Shown here: in pieces, positions 1-11,740 of the stretch
Position numbering within the stretch: the stretch's first letter is position 1
Layout: each line of letters starts with the position of its first letter
Assembly: GCA_914767885.1 (NCBI GenBank)
Contig: CAJZBQ010000053.1
Coordinates: 496,001 to 560,000, forward strand
Direction: 5' to 3'
Length of the DNA: 64,000 nt
Source: Blepharisma stoltei
Lineage: Eukaryota > Ciliophora > Heterotrichea > Heterotrichida > Blepharismidae
Notes under the pieces: generated by a model
Database searches by the model: none
Told to the model about the DNA's origin: nothing
The model's input: the letters and a program-made list of their open reading frames with translations, nothing else
Program-made: the position numbers and the translations under genes

Positions 1-625
1 TAAAAAATTAAAGTTGAAGAATTAATTAGGAGTTAAAAACCATAACTTTTCAACAGCAAATAGATATCGAATATCCAATGAGTTGTAAAGTGACAATTGA
101 CTTTTTAATTTTAAAATGCTGGTATCTCTTCAATGTTGTTCATCTTTTCTTCATGAATTGTAAATTATAAATTCATCTCTCTTCAATTCTCCATAGCAAT
201 AGTGAGCTTGCGATTTCGTGCTGAAAGCAGTACGAGCATAAAAAACATTTAAATTTTGTGTGTATTGTAGCTTTGATTATTTCCATTTTCATTTATAATT
301 AGGCTCGCCAAGTTACCTTGGCTTGTCAAAGTCGGCAATAGACAATGGATCGAACACAACAAAATCCTGCGACTCAGGAAGTAAGGATTAGTTCAGATTA
401 GCTGTCCCAAGCTGCTGGGAACAGTCTTTATGCACTTCTTTCACATATCGGCTGCTTTCTCCCTGACATTACTCTTTGCCAGTTCCATTTTAAGTGTCCG
501 CTTACATATCAACCCAACCTCTTCCGATAAAGTCACGAATTCAACTTGTTTCGTAAACAAATATGTTTCTTTTTGACTTAGAAACAATTATTATTTATAT
601 TTCATCCTATTAATAACTACTATAA
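1..625. other. non-coding stretch with a GC-richer island
   Basis: No convincing coding region. Positions about 300-550 are clearly richer in G and C than the AT-rich flanks and contain short inverted repeats (for example GCTCGCCAAG...CTTGGC near 303). It could be another mobile element or IES in front of the first gene, whose 5' end is missing, but no second copy was recognised in this window. Confidence 0.4.
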
Positions 626-3600
626 ATTGTTATCGAGTCCATTTCCCTGGTATTGAATATTCCAGCACTTCAGCTGTCCATTGTAAAAGTCCTAAAGAGA
701 AATCTATACGAGTGCATGGATTATATTATTAGTGCAAGTCAGGCCTCTAAGGAATATTTATCCACTTTTTTAATGCACATTGAAAATAATTTGCATAGGT
801 GGAAAAAAAATGATTTATTATCAATCATCAAAATCTATAAGAATAACAATCTTGGCTATCAAGATTTGCACATAAACGCATTAAAAAGACTAAATGCATT
901 TCTCTGCAATAGTCAACCTATAGAATTTGTTACTGAATTGGCTTCTCTTTTAAAAAACAGTGAACGTAAGAATTATATTGCTGATGAAATATTTTCAAAG
1001 AGTTATCAAATAATTAAGGAAAAATTGTCAAAAGAGTCAATAGACTTCGAAAATTTAAAACAAATACTTGATTTTATAGGCCCGAATATTGATCATCAGA
1101 CTGCACTGCTATTAGCTGACCAAATAAATAGTAAAAACTTTAGTCATAATGACGCGATGGAAATATTTTCAAAAGCTTCATGATTGTTATGTATTAATAA
1201 AGAAGGAAAACTTTTCTCTTTGGCCGATTTAATTCAAAAAAAATTTAGCTATAATCAATTTCAAAAACATCATAGAAAAATTGATATACTTATTAGCATT
1301 ATCCTTACAAAGAATTATGAGATGCATGGTCTCCAGGAAATAAAAGAATATCTTATAGATGAAATAAAAGAGTCAATTACTTTAAGCATTGACAATTTAA
1401 AGAAATTTATTAACACTCTTAAAGATAAAGAATATAGCTCAAAGCTCTACAGAGAATGAAAACCTTTGCAAGCCACAGCTTTTCGCTTATTAGAAAAAAC
1501 ACAAATAAAAAATAATAGCCTACATTTTTCGATGTTTTTCTATGAGTCTAATCCTGAAAAATGAAAAGACTTTGTGATTGAAAATAAAAATATCTTTTAA
1601 CTTGAAGACATCTGAAAAGCAATAAAATTGTATAAAGGACCTTTTGAAGCAATCTTATTTTTACTACAAATTTATAAAAATAAGCTATCTGTACGATGGA
1701 TAGGTGCAGCCATGGATAGGATTTTAGAAGTGAAGAATTTCCAAGTTTTAAATGATTTTTGTCGTATCCTAAACAAATTAGACCCTTATTATTTATTATA
1801 CAATTCTGAAATTTATTCAAGAAATGAAGTCTTTAATTATCTTTTTAAGAATTCTGACTTTAGTTTACTGACAGATTTATTTGCTGGAGCTTTCAAATTG
1901 CTAAAGGATCTGCCTATTAATTCTATCTTTAACAATTGAAATATCAAAATACTTAGCTTTGTGTCACAACTTGGCATGCTAGAACCGGAAATGGCTGATT
2001 CTGTTATATCTAACTATGCTTTTATGAAGGAAACTGATGGATGATTCATGCTGATTATTTCTTCAAAATGTACTGATTTTAACCTGACTCCCCCTCTTTA
2101 AATTGGAGCAAAAAATATAGGTAAAATTTCTATTTTTTTGGGGAGTTAACCCCCTTTTAAATTGGAACAAAATTCAATTTATAATATAAAAATTTTATAG
2201 GCAAAAATCATAATTTATATGTAAATATCTTGATATCCAATTTAATATGCAGAATCAAAAATTAAAACACACTCTTTAAAATTTTATATAATTTTTCTAT
2301 ATAATTTTTATATTGATTTTTTTTTTTTTATAAAAAATTTTCTTAACCCCTCTTTAAATTGGAACAAAATTTTTTGTTCTAATTTAAAAGGGAGTGAGAA
2401 AAAACATAATTAATAAAATTTTCGACAAGATCAATGAGAAATCGGCTTATTTTTTACTTCCTTTGGCTATCAATAGATACTGATATCATCCAAAAACAGA
2501 AGAAATTGATAATTATATTATTGATAAATTGGAAAAAATTGTTCCACTTAATGGAATACGTGGTGTCTGAACTATGGCAGAGGTAATTAGCAATCTTTCC
2601 AATTTGAATATTAATGATCATATAGAGTTATATAATGCAATAGCATCCCTATTGCAAAAATCAGTTTCAAAAAATGTTGGAAACTTATTATTTCAAGATT
2701 TGGATAAATTGCTAAATTTAGCTCATGATAATATGCCCGTGGGTCTTAATTTTGCTCAAATAATCTGTGAAAGCCAAAGGAACGATAAATTATTTAATAA
2801 AGAGCACAAAAGAGAGCAGCTCATAGAAAAAATAAAAACAGTAGGATTATCTAACAAAAAGACAGTTTTAGCAGTTTGCAATAAGCGAGATAACTTTAGA
2901 ACAGCTTATTTAGCAGAAACTATTTCATTTTTGGCAGAATTAAGATTTGAACACAAAAAAGAGGAATGGGCTATCAAAATGGCTAATGAATTAAAGGATT
3001 ACGTGGAAGATAAAAAGATTTGCTTTGAAAATGATAAAGAACACATCAGCTGGATATTTGGGCTTGCTGCTTTTAAAGCTAATAAGTCAGCTATCATGAG
3101 ACATATAGAAAACCGTAAAAATTTTGACTGCGAATTGCCAACTTTTAAGCATTTTCTACTTGAAAATCACTTCAGCATGGACCCAGATTACAAAGAAGTG
3201 AGATTCCTCAATCAAGAGATAAACAAATATTGACAGGATTTTGACTATTTAAAGCATTTTGGAATTGATAAGCCACTTATCAAACATATTGAATCATCGC
3301 TCAATAAGGAAAATCTTGAAATAGAAATTGGGACATTTTTTGACAAAATTTGGATACCTTTTTACATTCCAAGCAAAAAGATATAGAGGTTGCCCGATGA
3401 TGGCGCATTGAGCGCCATCATCGGGCAACGCCGAAAAGGGCTCCACACGGGAAATAGATTCCATGTGTGGAGCCCTTTTTGACACGTGGAGACTCCTCAC
3501 TTCCACGCGCCAAAAAGGGCTCCACACGTGGAACCCATTTCCCGTGTGAAGCCCTTTCTGGTGTTGCCCGATGATGGCGCATTGAGCGCCATAATCGGGC

Positions 3601-4024
3601 AACCACTATAGCTTTATGGCCAGTGGCAAAATCGGCTCTTTTATATCAATCAAATAATGTAAGAGGAGAATTTTTTATGCACCGAAACCAAATTCTTAGA
3701 AAGATAAAAGATTTGAAAATCCTTACTTCCCTCCTCCGTGAGCGAACAAAGCTCGCGGAGGGGATTAATGTTTTTTTTAAATTTAAAAAAATTCTAAATT
3801 TGCAAAATTTATGCTGTTTAAAATTAATCAGAAATAGCTGGAGATCTCATTATAATAATTATCATTTTATATATCAAAATTTTTTTGGTGGAAAATTTTT
3901 ATTGGCTCACAGAGTAGCTTTTGGGCAAAAAATAGCGATTTTTCCAATGGTTTTGCTCGCTCGCGGAGAAGTTAGTGTAGAAGAGGCTTATAAAATTGAT
4001 CTAAAGCAATTTCTTAATATTTAA
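626..4024 (+). CDS. large protein with RAP-like C-terminus, 5' end unresolved, interrupted by three IESs
   Basis: Reading TGA as Trp joins open segments from about 626 to the TAA at 4022-4024. No ATG lies in frame upstream, so a 5' exon is probably hidden behind an insertion. Three interruptions can be removed at TA dinucleotides with frame kept: a C-family MITE (about 2083-2410), a GC-rich foldback (about 3385-3609) and an A-family MITE (3722-3973). The rebuilt C-terminus (...KKIALWPVAKSAL...then a basic helix) resembles a RAP domain, the putative RNA-binding end of FASTK/OPR-type organellar proteins; this is an inference from pattern only. The rest is alpha-helical and unrecognised. Odd: an in-frame TAA at 1598-1600 splits an otherwise continuous reading frame, so this copy may be a pseudogene, carry a sequence error, or hide a very short eliminated segment. 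Confidence 0.6.
2083..2410 (+). mobile_element. C-family MITE acting as IES
   Basis: The left end carries two direct copies of the tag TTTAAATTGGARCAAAA about 60 bp apart, preceded by ACTCCCCC and TTAACCCCC. The right end is a hairpin of the same tag ending GGGAGTGAG. Removal between a TA at 2083 and a TA near 2410 joins ...TDF to NKIFDK in frame. Confidence 0.75.
3385..3609. mobile_element. GC-rich foldback element (IES) at a TATA site
   Basis: Each end is itself a hairpin (TTGCCCGATGATGGCGC and its complement), and the interior holds inverted copies of GGGCTCCACACG. It is flanked by TATAG on both sides. Excision leaving one TA joins ...PSKKI to ALWPVAK in frame. Confidence 0.75.
3722..3973 (-). 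mobile_element. A-family MITE acting as IES
   Basis: The left end has a hairpin of the tag CTCCGTGAGCGAACAAA; the right end shows the complementary tag followed by GGAGAAGTTA. The internal words match the other A copies. Removal at TA joins ...DLKIL to SVEEAYK in frame. Confidence 0.75.
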
Positions 4025-4046
4025 TATCATCAATATATTAATTAAA

Positions 4047-4523
4047 CTATAAGTCCAAATACTGGACTATTCCTTTCAGCGATTTATTATCATGAGCTAA
4101 TAAAATATTTTCTCTATGAAGACTGTCTAGTTTTTTAGATAACTCGTAAACTAATCAGTCTCTTTTTGAATCCTCATTGACAATATCAAGCATCATTTTT
4201 CGCTCAAATGTAAGTGCTTCTTGAACACTCGCAAGAATATGCTTGCTTACTTTTGACAAGACCTCAGCCGGGTCTGAATTTTTTGAAAAATTACAAACTT
4301 CCTTATCAGGTAAATTTGAGTCATTTTCTTCTGATTCTGAATTGAATTCAGGGGTATTTTGAGAAAGGATGCTTATGAAGGTCAGCTTAGGATCAGCGTC
4401 TTTCAAACAGAAGTCTTCGTTTGGAAGAGTTGACAGCTGGTCTTCATCACGAGGCTCTCTGGCAGGGCTTTTAAAAAAAGGTGTCCCATTCGAGCTAGTA
4501 TGGTAGCTAGAATTATAAATCAT
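4047..4523 (-). CDS. hypothetical acidic/coiled protein
   Basis: An ATG at 4521-4523 opens a 158-residue frame to the TAG at 4047-4049, reading one TGA (near 4158) as Trp. The N-terminal two thirds are serine-, proline- and acid-rich and look disordered; the last 45 residues form a charged amphipathic helix (KKLDSLHRENILLAHDNK). No family is recognised. It lies tail-to-tail with the preceding gene, with only 22 bp between the stops. Confidence 0.6.
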
Positions 4524-5405
4524 TTTATAAATTTGTGAGTGTTAAGAAGAAACTTCAAAAAATCAGGAATACTATTTAATGAATAGTGGCCTTTTAAAGT
4601 CAGGATACAAATTTTTATCAAATTAAGAGGTAAGAAGCTTTCAATACTATTCTTAGAGAATTGGATTGTAAATTATATGAGAAATTTAAGTATTGGAGTT
4701 TTGGATGATGGATTGAAATATATTTACCAAAAAATCAAAGAGAACTTCTAAATAAATGATTTGGTAATCTAAGTATGCTAAATTTATTATAATGGCTTTA
4801 TGGTTTATTTAAAAATATAATAATATTTCTTCTGGTAGATGATCATTCAAATCTATTAATGAGTGCTCTTTCACAATTTTTATGAATTTTTGGCTGCTTT
4901 TGATAATTTTGCTTTTGTCTTTTTGCGTTCTCTACTTATATTTTGGCTGTTGATATCTAAAAATGCACTGTAAAAATTTATAAATTTTAAAGTAAATAAA
5001 AAAGCATTCGCTGATAAATAGGAGGATTTTATTATTCATTTAAACCTTTTTATTAAATTATATAGCACTCTCTTTCCACGATTCTAATAGCTATCAAAAT
5101 TTCCATTTTTATCAAATATATATAATTATATGATAAATAGATATTTATATATGCAAGTTATTTTATTTATTTTCATTATAAAAAGTATATTAATCCTCAT
5201 CTTAAAAGAGCGGTATTTTTCTTTATAATATTAATTCAGAAATGAGCCTTCATCCAAATGCTATAAGAAATCTCCACAATACTCAGCATTGGCTATTTAA
5301 ATATTTTTATTGTTTTTTTAATAGTAAATTTTTAAAAAATTTTTTATAAATAATTTTCATCCCCAGCATCTCCCTGATTATCAGCCCATCGTTCAAGTCC
5401 TCGAT
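4524..5405. other. intergenic, AT-rich
   Basis: No convincing gene or repeat seen. Promoters of the divergent flanking genes must lie here. Confidence 0.5.
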
Positions 5406-8056
5406 ATGAAATCTCTCAACAACCAAAAATACCAAATTGTAATTTCAGATGGCGAATTTTATCAGCAAGCTCTATTTGTAGGCCAATGCAATGATATCAT
5501 AAAATCAGGAATTATTCATATTTATGACCTTATCAAAATCAACGATTACGTCGTCAACATTCTCAACAACACAAAAATTCTATTCATTACTGAAATTGAG
5601 CATGTTTCTTCATATGATAGTCAAATTGCAGACCCAATCAGATATAATGATATCAGAACAAATCCGAAACCTGTGCTTGAAGAAACCCAAGAAATCCCTG
5701 AAGCACCAGTCCCAGATCAAAAAATAGCCCAAATCCCCGAAAAATTAATCCCAGAGCAAACAAAAGACTTGTACGCGCCTATAAAATCATTAACCCCATT
5801 ATCAACCAGCTGGATTATTAAAGCAAGAGTTTCACAAAAAACTGATATAAAGACGTGGCATAATGCAAGAGGAGAAGGAAAAGTTTTTTCTATCACTCTG
5901 ATTGATTCGTATTTAGATGAAATACAAGCTGTATTTTTTAATGCTGCAGCTGATAAGTTTTATGATGTTTTTAAGGAAGGAAAAGTTTATACATTTAGTG
6001 ATGGGAATGTTAGGTCTGCGAAAAGGAAATTTCATTCTGTTGAAAATGATTATCAATTAAATTTTGATACAAATGCTGTTATTGCAGAAGTGCCTGATGA
6101 TGGGAAATTTTATGAAAAAAACAATTAAATAATTTTTTATATAAAAATAATAAAACAATTATTTTAAATATCCATGATGGGAATATTGGGTTTTTGAAAT
6201 TCAATTTTATACCAATTGACCAATTATCAAAACTTGAAATCGGCACAATTTTAGATGTTTGTGGAATTATCACAGAAATTGGCTCATTATCTGACATCAT
6301 GTCCAGAAAAGGTGAAAATTTGAAAAAAAGGAGTGTTCGAATTACAGACCATACCTATTTTTCAATAGAAATTACCCTATGAAATGACCTTGCAACTTTG
6401 CAAGATTTCGACTCAATTTCAATTGACTCCAAGCCTATTTTAGCAGGAAAATCATTAAGGCTCACAGACTTCAACGGCCTATCACTTACCTGTGAAAAAT
6501 CAATATCCTCAATATACATAAACCCCAAAGACTATAAAGAACTCGACTTTATTAAGCGTTGGAAAAATTCCTCCACAGAAAATAGGCTACAGCTAACCCC
6601 TCTTACCCATCGTACAATATCCAAAACTCAGCAAGAATTCAAAACCCTCAGAGAAATCAAAGAAATTTGGGAAGGATTAATGATATCTTCAGACCAAACT
6701 ATAAGCTATACCATTATTGGCTATATTTCTTATATAAGATCAGACAATTTTTCATCATTGACTTATCCTTCATGCAAAAATTCATCAAGTTGCAAAAAGA
6801 AAGTCTTGATGGAAAGTGATGGACTTTTTAGATGTGAAAAATGCAAAGAATCGTTCCCCAACTGCACTTATAGGTATCTTTTATCGATGGTTTTTAACGA
6901 TTCTACTGAAAATATATACAAATTTTAATTAAAACGTAAAAAAAAATAATTATTTATATTTTTTGGCTTGTTTAAAACACGAGAATATAAATGTGACCGG
7001 GTTTGATGAGGTTGGGAATTCTTTATTTGGGATGACTGCAGGACAGTTATATGAAGTTTCTAAAGAGCAGGAGAAATTTGATGGAGTGATCAGTGGGGTT
7101 TTTAGAAAAGAAAGAATTGGGACTTTGAGGGTTAGCAATAATGATTCAGGAAATGGGCCTAGGACAAGATATAGAAACTTCCTTGGAGTGGCGCTGCAAG
7201 CGCAGGCCACTCCATGGGGAATTCATGGGTTGGTCGAACCAACGCACAGTTTTGGTTCGACCAACTCCTATGTTGGTTAAACCAACACAGGAATTCCACA
7301 TGGAGTGGCCTGCACTTGCAGCGCCACTCCAAGAAAAGAAGTATATGTATTAGATTAGATTTAAATGTGTCTTTAAAGTCCCCACTTCGTCGTCTAGAAG
7401 TTCCACGGGTTTACCCCGTGGGAGCAGAGGCGCAACCGCTTCAAGCCTGGGCCGAAACCCCCGGTTTCTCAGTAGAGGTAAAAGGTGAAGGGACGTCTTA
7501 TACCGTCTTCGCTAACTGCCTCCATTTCCAACTTGTCACGCCGCCCTATTTTTACGCCAACCTTGTTCGCACCGATCGTCGATCCGCTCGCTGAGAGCGA
7601 TTTAACCGGAGAGACCCCCGTTGAGATATCTAGTTTGCTTCCCCTCTTTTCCGGTCATCCCGAGAAAGAACTCAACAGCTTTCGCCATTCGGGGCAAACC
7701 ACAAAAGCAGCCTAGGCAGGTATGTCACCCTGCCTCATTTAGGGCACCCACTGGGCTGGGCTCTGCTGGCAAAAAGAAGTTGTGAATAACTGCCCAAGGG
7801 TTTGGTCGCAAAAACAGCGGCCTTCGCGTTAGGCCTCTCGCCTCGAGGTCCCAAACATTGCTGGGCCAATTCCCGGCTCCAAAAACCATGCCCGGATACA
7901 CGGATAACTACCCATGAGAGGTGGGTCGGACGTCATCCGCCATTTTATGTATATACAAGATATGTATTGATGAAGCTGGAGCCGATGAACTTTCAAAGAG
8001 GATCGATTTTGTTTTTAGATGAAATCAACTATATTATGGGGCAGATTTCTTTATAA
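5406..8056 (+). CDS. RPA1: replication protein A large subunit (RPA1/RPA70), interrupted by IESs
   Basis: Largest subunit of the heterotrimeric single-stranded-DNA-binding complex used in replication, repair and recombination. Visible parts: an N-terminal OB-like region, a low-complexity linker (residues about 85-125), a DNA-binding domain starting at TSWIIKARVSQK, a second OB fold (FIPIDQLSKLEIG...), and the diagnostic zinc-ribbon OB fold with CKK...FRCEKC...CTYRY. The ATG at 5406 gives an N-terminus that fits. The coding sequence is broken at about 6102-6178, 6913-6985 and 7171-7962. Removing these gives ...VPDDG-NIGFLKF, ...STENI-NVTGFDE and ...GPRTRY-VLMKLEPMNFQRG, ending with the usual RPA1 C-terminal helix and TAA at 8054-8056. 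One TGA is read as Trp (near 6380). Identity is very likely; exact excision points are less certain. Confidence 0.92.
6102..6178. other. short IES (about 77 bp) bounded by GATGGGAA repeats
   Basis: AT-rich, and flanked by ATGATGGGAA at about 6095-6106 and 6173-6183. Collapsing one repeat copy removes 77 bp and restores the RPA1 frame. No pair of flanking TAs restores the expected sequence equally well. Confidence 0.6.
6913..6985. other. short IES (73 bp)
   Basis: AT-rich insert flanked by GAAAATATA / GAGAATATA. TA at 6913 and TA at 6986 define 73 bp, whose removal fuses the zinc-ribbon exon to the next RPA1 exon in frame. Confidence 0.8.
7171..7340. mobile_element. foldback element next to SINE-like element
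   Basis: Inverted repeats at 7181-7216 and 7301-7331 (CTTGGAGTGGCGCTGCAAG and its complement) enclose TTGGTCGAACCAACG-type inverted repeats. It lies in the RPA1 exon directly before the SINE-like element at 7341 and must be removed together with it. Confidence 0.7.
7341..7962 (+). mobile_element. E-family SINE-like element (IES) in RPA1
   Basis: GC-richer non-coding insert. ATATGTATT occurs at about 7341 and again at about 7960, and ACAAGATAT (7164 and 7955) flanks the combined insert. The body shares TTTAAAGTC near the start, a TTCGGGGCAA block, and the 3' end TCATCCGCCATTTTATGTAT with the copy at 17646-18211. Short open frames inside it are not conserved and are not genes. Confidence 0.8.
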
Positions 8057-8418
8057 TTCATATTTATTAATACTTTGTTTTAAATTGTATAAATTGATGC
8101 TCAATTTAGCCTTTTTGAATCAGTCAATTATATAATTCTATTTTTATAAACGGAGATCAAAATTTTAATTATTTAAACATCAAAAATTACCTAAATAATT
8201 TTTAAATTTATTTTTACCTAAATTCTTCATAAATATGAGGAATTTATCTTGATTTTCGATATAAGTTTGGTGGTGAAGAATAAGCTGGACTTGAATTAAA
8301 TGACTGAATAAATATATTTTCATTTTTAAAACTTAAAGCTTAATAGTTCACAAATTATTATTAATTTTTTGTTGAAAATAGTCTACTTTAATTAAATCCA
8401 AAAAATTAAATTTTTATT

Positions 8419-9030
8419 TTAAACGGTAATAATTCCTCCCACAAAAACCGCGACATAAATCCAAATTTTTGATTCATTTTCTGCTTCTTTTTCTTCCCTT
8501 CCTCCATAAGTTTCTTCTCTTCTTTTTCGTCCATGATTTTTCCAATTGTGATTGTTGTTGTATTTATCATATTTATATTGGCTATAAGTATACCTTTCCC
8601 TTCTTGCCAAAAATGGGTCATTATAAGCACATCCATGCGTAGTCGCCCCTCTAAAGCCATAATCTGGCCTAATTCTTTCTTTATAAGCCCATTCATTATG
8701 CCTTCGATAATCTTCATGTGAATATGAAGATTTTGCCTCATAAAAATCATTATCCTTATTTTGCTTACTTTGGGATTGCTGATGATTTATTTCTTTGCCT
8801 ACGCTAAAATTTAAGTCACTTATTTTCTCATAGGCCTCGCCAATTTTTTTGAACTTTTCCGCGTCCCCAGTTGGGGTATCTGGGTGATATTGTTTGGCAA
8901 GGCTTAAATAGGCTTGACGGACGTCGGCTTGCTTAGCTCCTATTTCTAGCCCTAGAATCACATAATAGTCTTTGGGAGTACAAATTGAGCTAAATAATCT
9001 TAAAGAACGCTTAGAATAATTCATCAGCAT
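8419..9030 (-). CDS. J-domain protein, probably mitochondrial membrane
   Basis: A 203-residue DnaJ-type co-chaperone. The J domain runs from about residue 20 (DYYVILGLEIGAKQADVRQAY) through the catalytic HPD motif to KKIGEAYEKIS. No Gly/Phe or zinc-finger region follows, so it is a class C (type III) J-protein. The first 16 residues are basic, hydroxylated and free of acids (MLMNYSKRSLRLFSS), which suits a mitochondrial presequence, and the C-terminus is a single hydrophobic segment (IWIYVAVFVGGIITV). The middle is Asn/Tyr/Arg-rich and probably disordered. Family is certain; location is inferred. Confidence 0.88.
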   Translation of the reverse strand: MLMNYSKRSLRLFSSICTPKDYYVILGLEIGAKQADVRQAYLSLAKQYHPDTPTGDAEKFKKIGEAYEKISDLNFSVGKEINHQQSQSKQNKDNDFYEAKSSYSHEDYRRHNEWAYKERIRPDYGFRGATTHGCAYNDPFLARRERYTYSQYKYDKYNNNHNWKNHGRKRREETYGGREEKEAENESKIWIYVAVFVGGIITV

Positions 9031-10128
9031 TTTAGATTATGAATTTTTGGGATTAGAATATCAAAAAAAATTTTGCTAGGTGAAGACGGTAGGAAAAATT
9101 AAGCCATTAAATAGATTATGCATTTGTGAATCTCAGTAAATTTCAATTAATATGAAAAGGTATGAAATTATTATTTTTCAACTTATCAAAAGAATTTTTA
9201 ACAGATAACGAATATAAGTTGAAGATAGGTCATATTTAGAAGAAATATAATAAATGGAAAATAAATCAAAGTTGAAATGCAGTTTATTTAGATACCAAAG
9301 AAAATTGGAAGCAAAGCCCTTAAAAAATTCTAAGTAGTAAAGATTAGAATGAAATGGCAATTATAATGAAAATATATCTTCAAGAATTTCCATAAAATTG
9401 ATTATTGATAGAAGAAGTTCCATCCCATTTTTGTGTTCACCTGCCATAAAAAATCAAGATAATGCTGAATTAATCATCAATTGTTAATTTAGAGTATAGA
9501 AGCATTAAATATGAGCTTGCAAAGTAGCAAACAAATTAATTGTATTTATTTCTCATATCCCAAGTTATATAAAAATTGATTAACTTTGAAGAATCATCTC
9601 ATCACATTACATTAAGAAAAAATAGATATTAATTTATTAGCAAGATTCCTTTATACTTCTAAATTGCAAAATGTCATATTTCAAACAAATTAGCTTTAAA
9701 ATATATAAATTTCATCATTTTTTAAGATTTATATTTATATGATTCTCGAATATTAACTGTCATATCATTTTGATGTCCAAATCCCAAAAAAAAAAACTCC
9801 TTGAAGAAGTTACACAAATTCATCTACTAAGAAGTTTTGATGTTTTTACATCAAAAAAGTCTCTTCCTAATGTTTAATTAAAAATTCTTCGGACTAACCT
9901 CTAAATCCCCAAAAAAAATCCCAATTCTAAATTTATTGCTTTTCCATCCTCTTTTGTCCCTAAATAAGAGAGATAATGCTTTCCTCTTCCCTCATTTACC
10001 TTCTCTCATTGTTAATATATATAAAGTCAATGTTAATTTTCACTGACATACTTAATATGTTGCATTAGCAGTTGTAGCCTACAGAAAAAAAAATGCCTCT
10101 TAAAAAATCAAATTTAGATCAGTTCAGG
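9031..10128. other. intergenic, AT-rich
   Basis: About 1.1 kb without a supportable gene. The short open stretch near 9178-9360 on the minus strand is leucine/isoleucine/tyrosine-rich translation of AT-rich DNA and is not called. Confidence 0.5.
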
Positions 10129-10560
10129 CTAAAGATTATTATTAAGTAATGAATGTAATATTGGAATTCTTGTTTGTCCCCAATCTGACTGACGATGTTT
10201 ATCTACCGGAGGGAGTACAGGCATAGGACCAGCCATAGATCTAGAATTTAGATTCCTTATAGATACTTCTTGATTAATAAACAGTAATTCGAACGGAGTT
10301 ACAATACTTTTATTCTCTATACTTTTAGCTTGAGGGTTCTTTATAATGGTTCTCTCATGCTTACTTGACTTTGCATCTTTACGATGCAAAAGTTCATGCT
10401 CGTTAAGGTTTTGCTTGCAAGCAAAGGTTTTCGAGCACTCTGCACATACAAAATTTCTGATTTTTAGGTGAATTGCATTGATATGCCGTCTTAGGTTGTA
10501 TTTTGTTCGATAGCTTTTGGTGCAATTGGTATAATAGCACTTGAATTGGTTTTCCATCAT
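10129..10560 (-). CDS. two-finger C2H2 zinc-finger protein
   Basis: A 143-residue protein from ATG (10558-10560) to TAG. Two adjacent C2H2 fingers fill residues about 8-60: CYYTNCTKSYRTKYNLRRH followed by HxxxxH spacing, then CAECSKTFACKQNLNEH...H. Such tandem fingers usually bind DNA, so a nuclear regulator is likely. The remaining 80 residues are basic then Pro/Ser-rich with no recognised domain. There are no introns or TGA codons. Confidence 0.85.
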   Translation of the reverse strand: MMENQFKCYYTNCTKSYRTKYNLRRHINAIHLKIRNFVCAECSKTFACKQNLNEHELLHRKDAKSSKHERTIIKNPQAKSIENKSIVTPFELLFINQEVSIRNLNSRSMAGPMPVLPPVDKHRQSDWGQTRIPILHSLLNNNL

Positions 10561-11439
10561 GACTCACAGTAATTATTAAATTTTGCATGAATTTTACTAT
10601 TATTCAAATAGATTATTATTTATTTCTTGTTGAATTAAAGATGAAATAGATTAAAATTTGACACTTAGTTTAACTAAAAAGTATATAAAAAATGTGCCAT
10701 TACTGATTATTCACTAACTTTATTGTATATAAATCAGTTTTGTTTTCTAGTTTTAAACCTAATAAAACTTTAATTTAGAAAAATATATACAAATTAATTT
10801 TAGGAAGAAAAAATTCCTACTGGCTCCTAATTAAAATTTGAAATAAGATTTGAGCAAACAGTAGGAACGCTTATATTCACTACGCTAGAAATATATCAAA
10901 TTAAGGGTTAAGAACCAAAATATTTCTTATTTGCTTAAGATATAAATTACAAATTTAACTATAAAGCCGATTAAAATGCAATAAGACCTTCATTTATATT
11001 TATTGATTAATTAAAGCAAAAATCTCCATTTGCTAATAATCAATCTATCAACACAATTCAGTAGAATATTTTATTTATTGAAATTCTAAAAAACTGATTA
11101 AACATTAACTGATGATATTTTTTTATATTTTCAACAAGCGATATTATCCTGATTATCCTACTTATCCATTATTTGATTCTAAAATTATATATTATATGCC
11201 CTTCAAAGGGAATTCTATCAACAAAAACAATTTAAAATTTTTTAGACATATAGCATCGACACTAAATAATCTAGTAAACCCAATCGTGCTGTGACTAAAA
11301 GTTAAGATAAGAAAAATTATTAATTTTAATTATAATTTAAAATTTCTCTATTATTAAATAAAAAAAGTTAATAATAAAATAACTTCTTGATGATGCATTT
11401 TGGATAATTATTATGCAGCCTCTAGAGCATATTTATTAT

Positions 11440-11740
11440 TTTTGTTAGGTAAAAATTGATAGCATGCTTGAGTCAGAATTCAAAGCTAGATTTTTCCTCT
11501 TGGAACGGATGGGGCATGGGATTGGAAAGGGTAAGCTCAAAAAGGTCTAGATACACCAGCCAAAATTACTGCTAGCGCGATATCCAGAGTTGCCTCAGAC
11601 TATTGGGGTTAAGATCGTCTAAAAATTCATTTTTTAAATTTTCATGGCAGAGCATAATATAGAAAGATAGGACCTGGGCAGCAGCATCCTCATCTGGCGT
11701 CAAGCTTGAAAATGGCGAGCATCTAAAGTAAAGTTAATTA
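11440..11740 (+). mobile_element. degraded D-family SINE-like relic
   Basis: TTGGAAAGGGTAAGCTC, then about 60 bp later CTAGCGCGATATCCAGAGTTGC, matches in order the blocks GTTGGAAAGGGATAGCCC and CTAGTGCGATGCCCGGAGTTGC of the copy at 15505-16069. Ends are not clear. Confidence 0.55.

Noticed and set aside
1181-1186. TGA codons as real stops, splitting genes into many small ones
   Set aside because: Conserved positions such as CPW of the DHHC enzyme and W of the PH-domain start are encoded by TGA, so TGA is read as Trp.
3294-3606. Minus-strand open frames of 62 and 102 codons near the first gene's end
   Set aside because: They translate the inverted repeats of the foldback element.
7141-7715. 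Several overlapping open frames of 70-126 codons in the RPA1 insert
   Set aside because: They lie inside the foldback and SINE-like element, are not conserved in the copy at 17646-18211, and only reflect the GC-richer composition.
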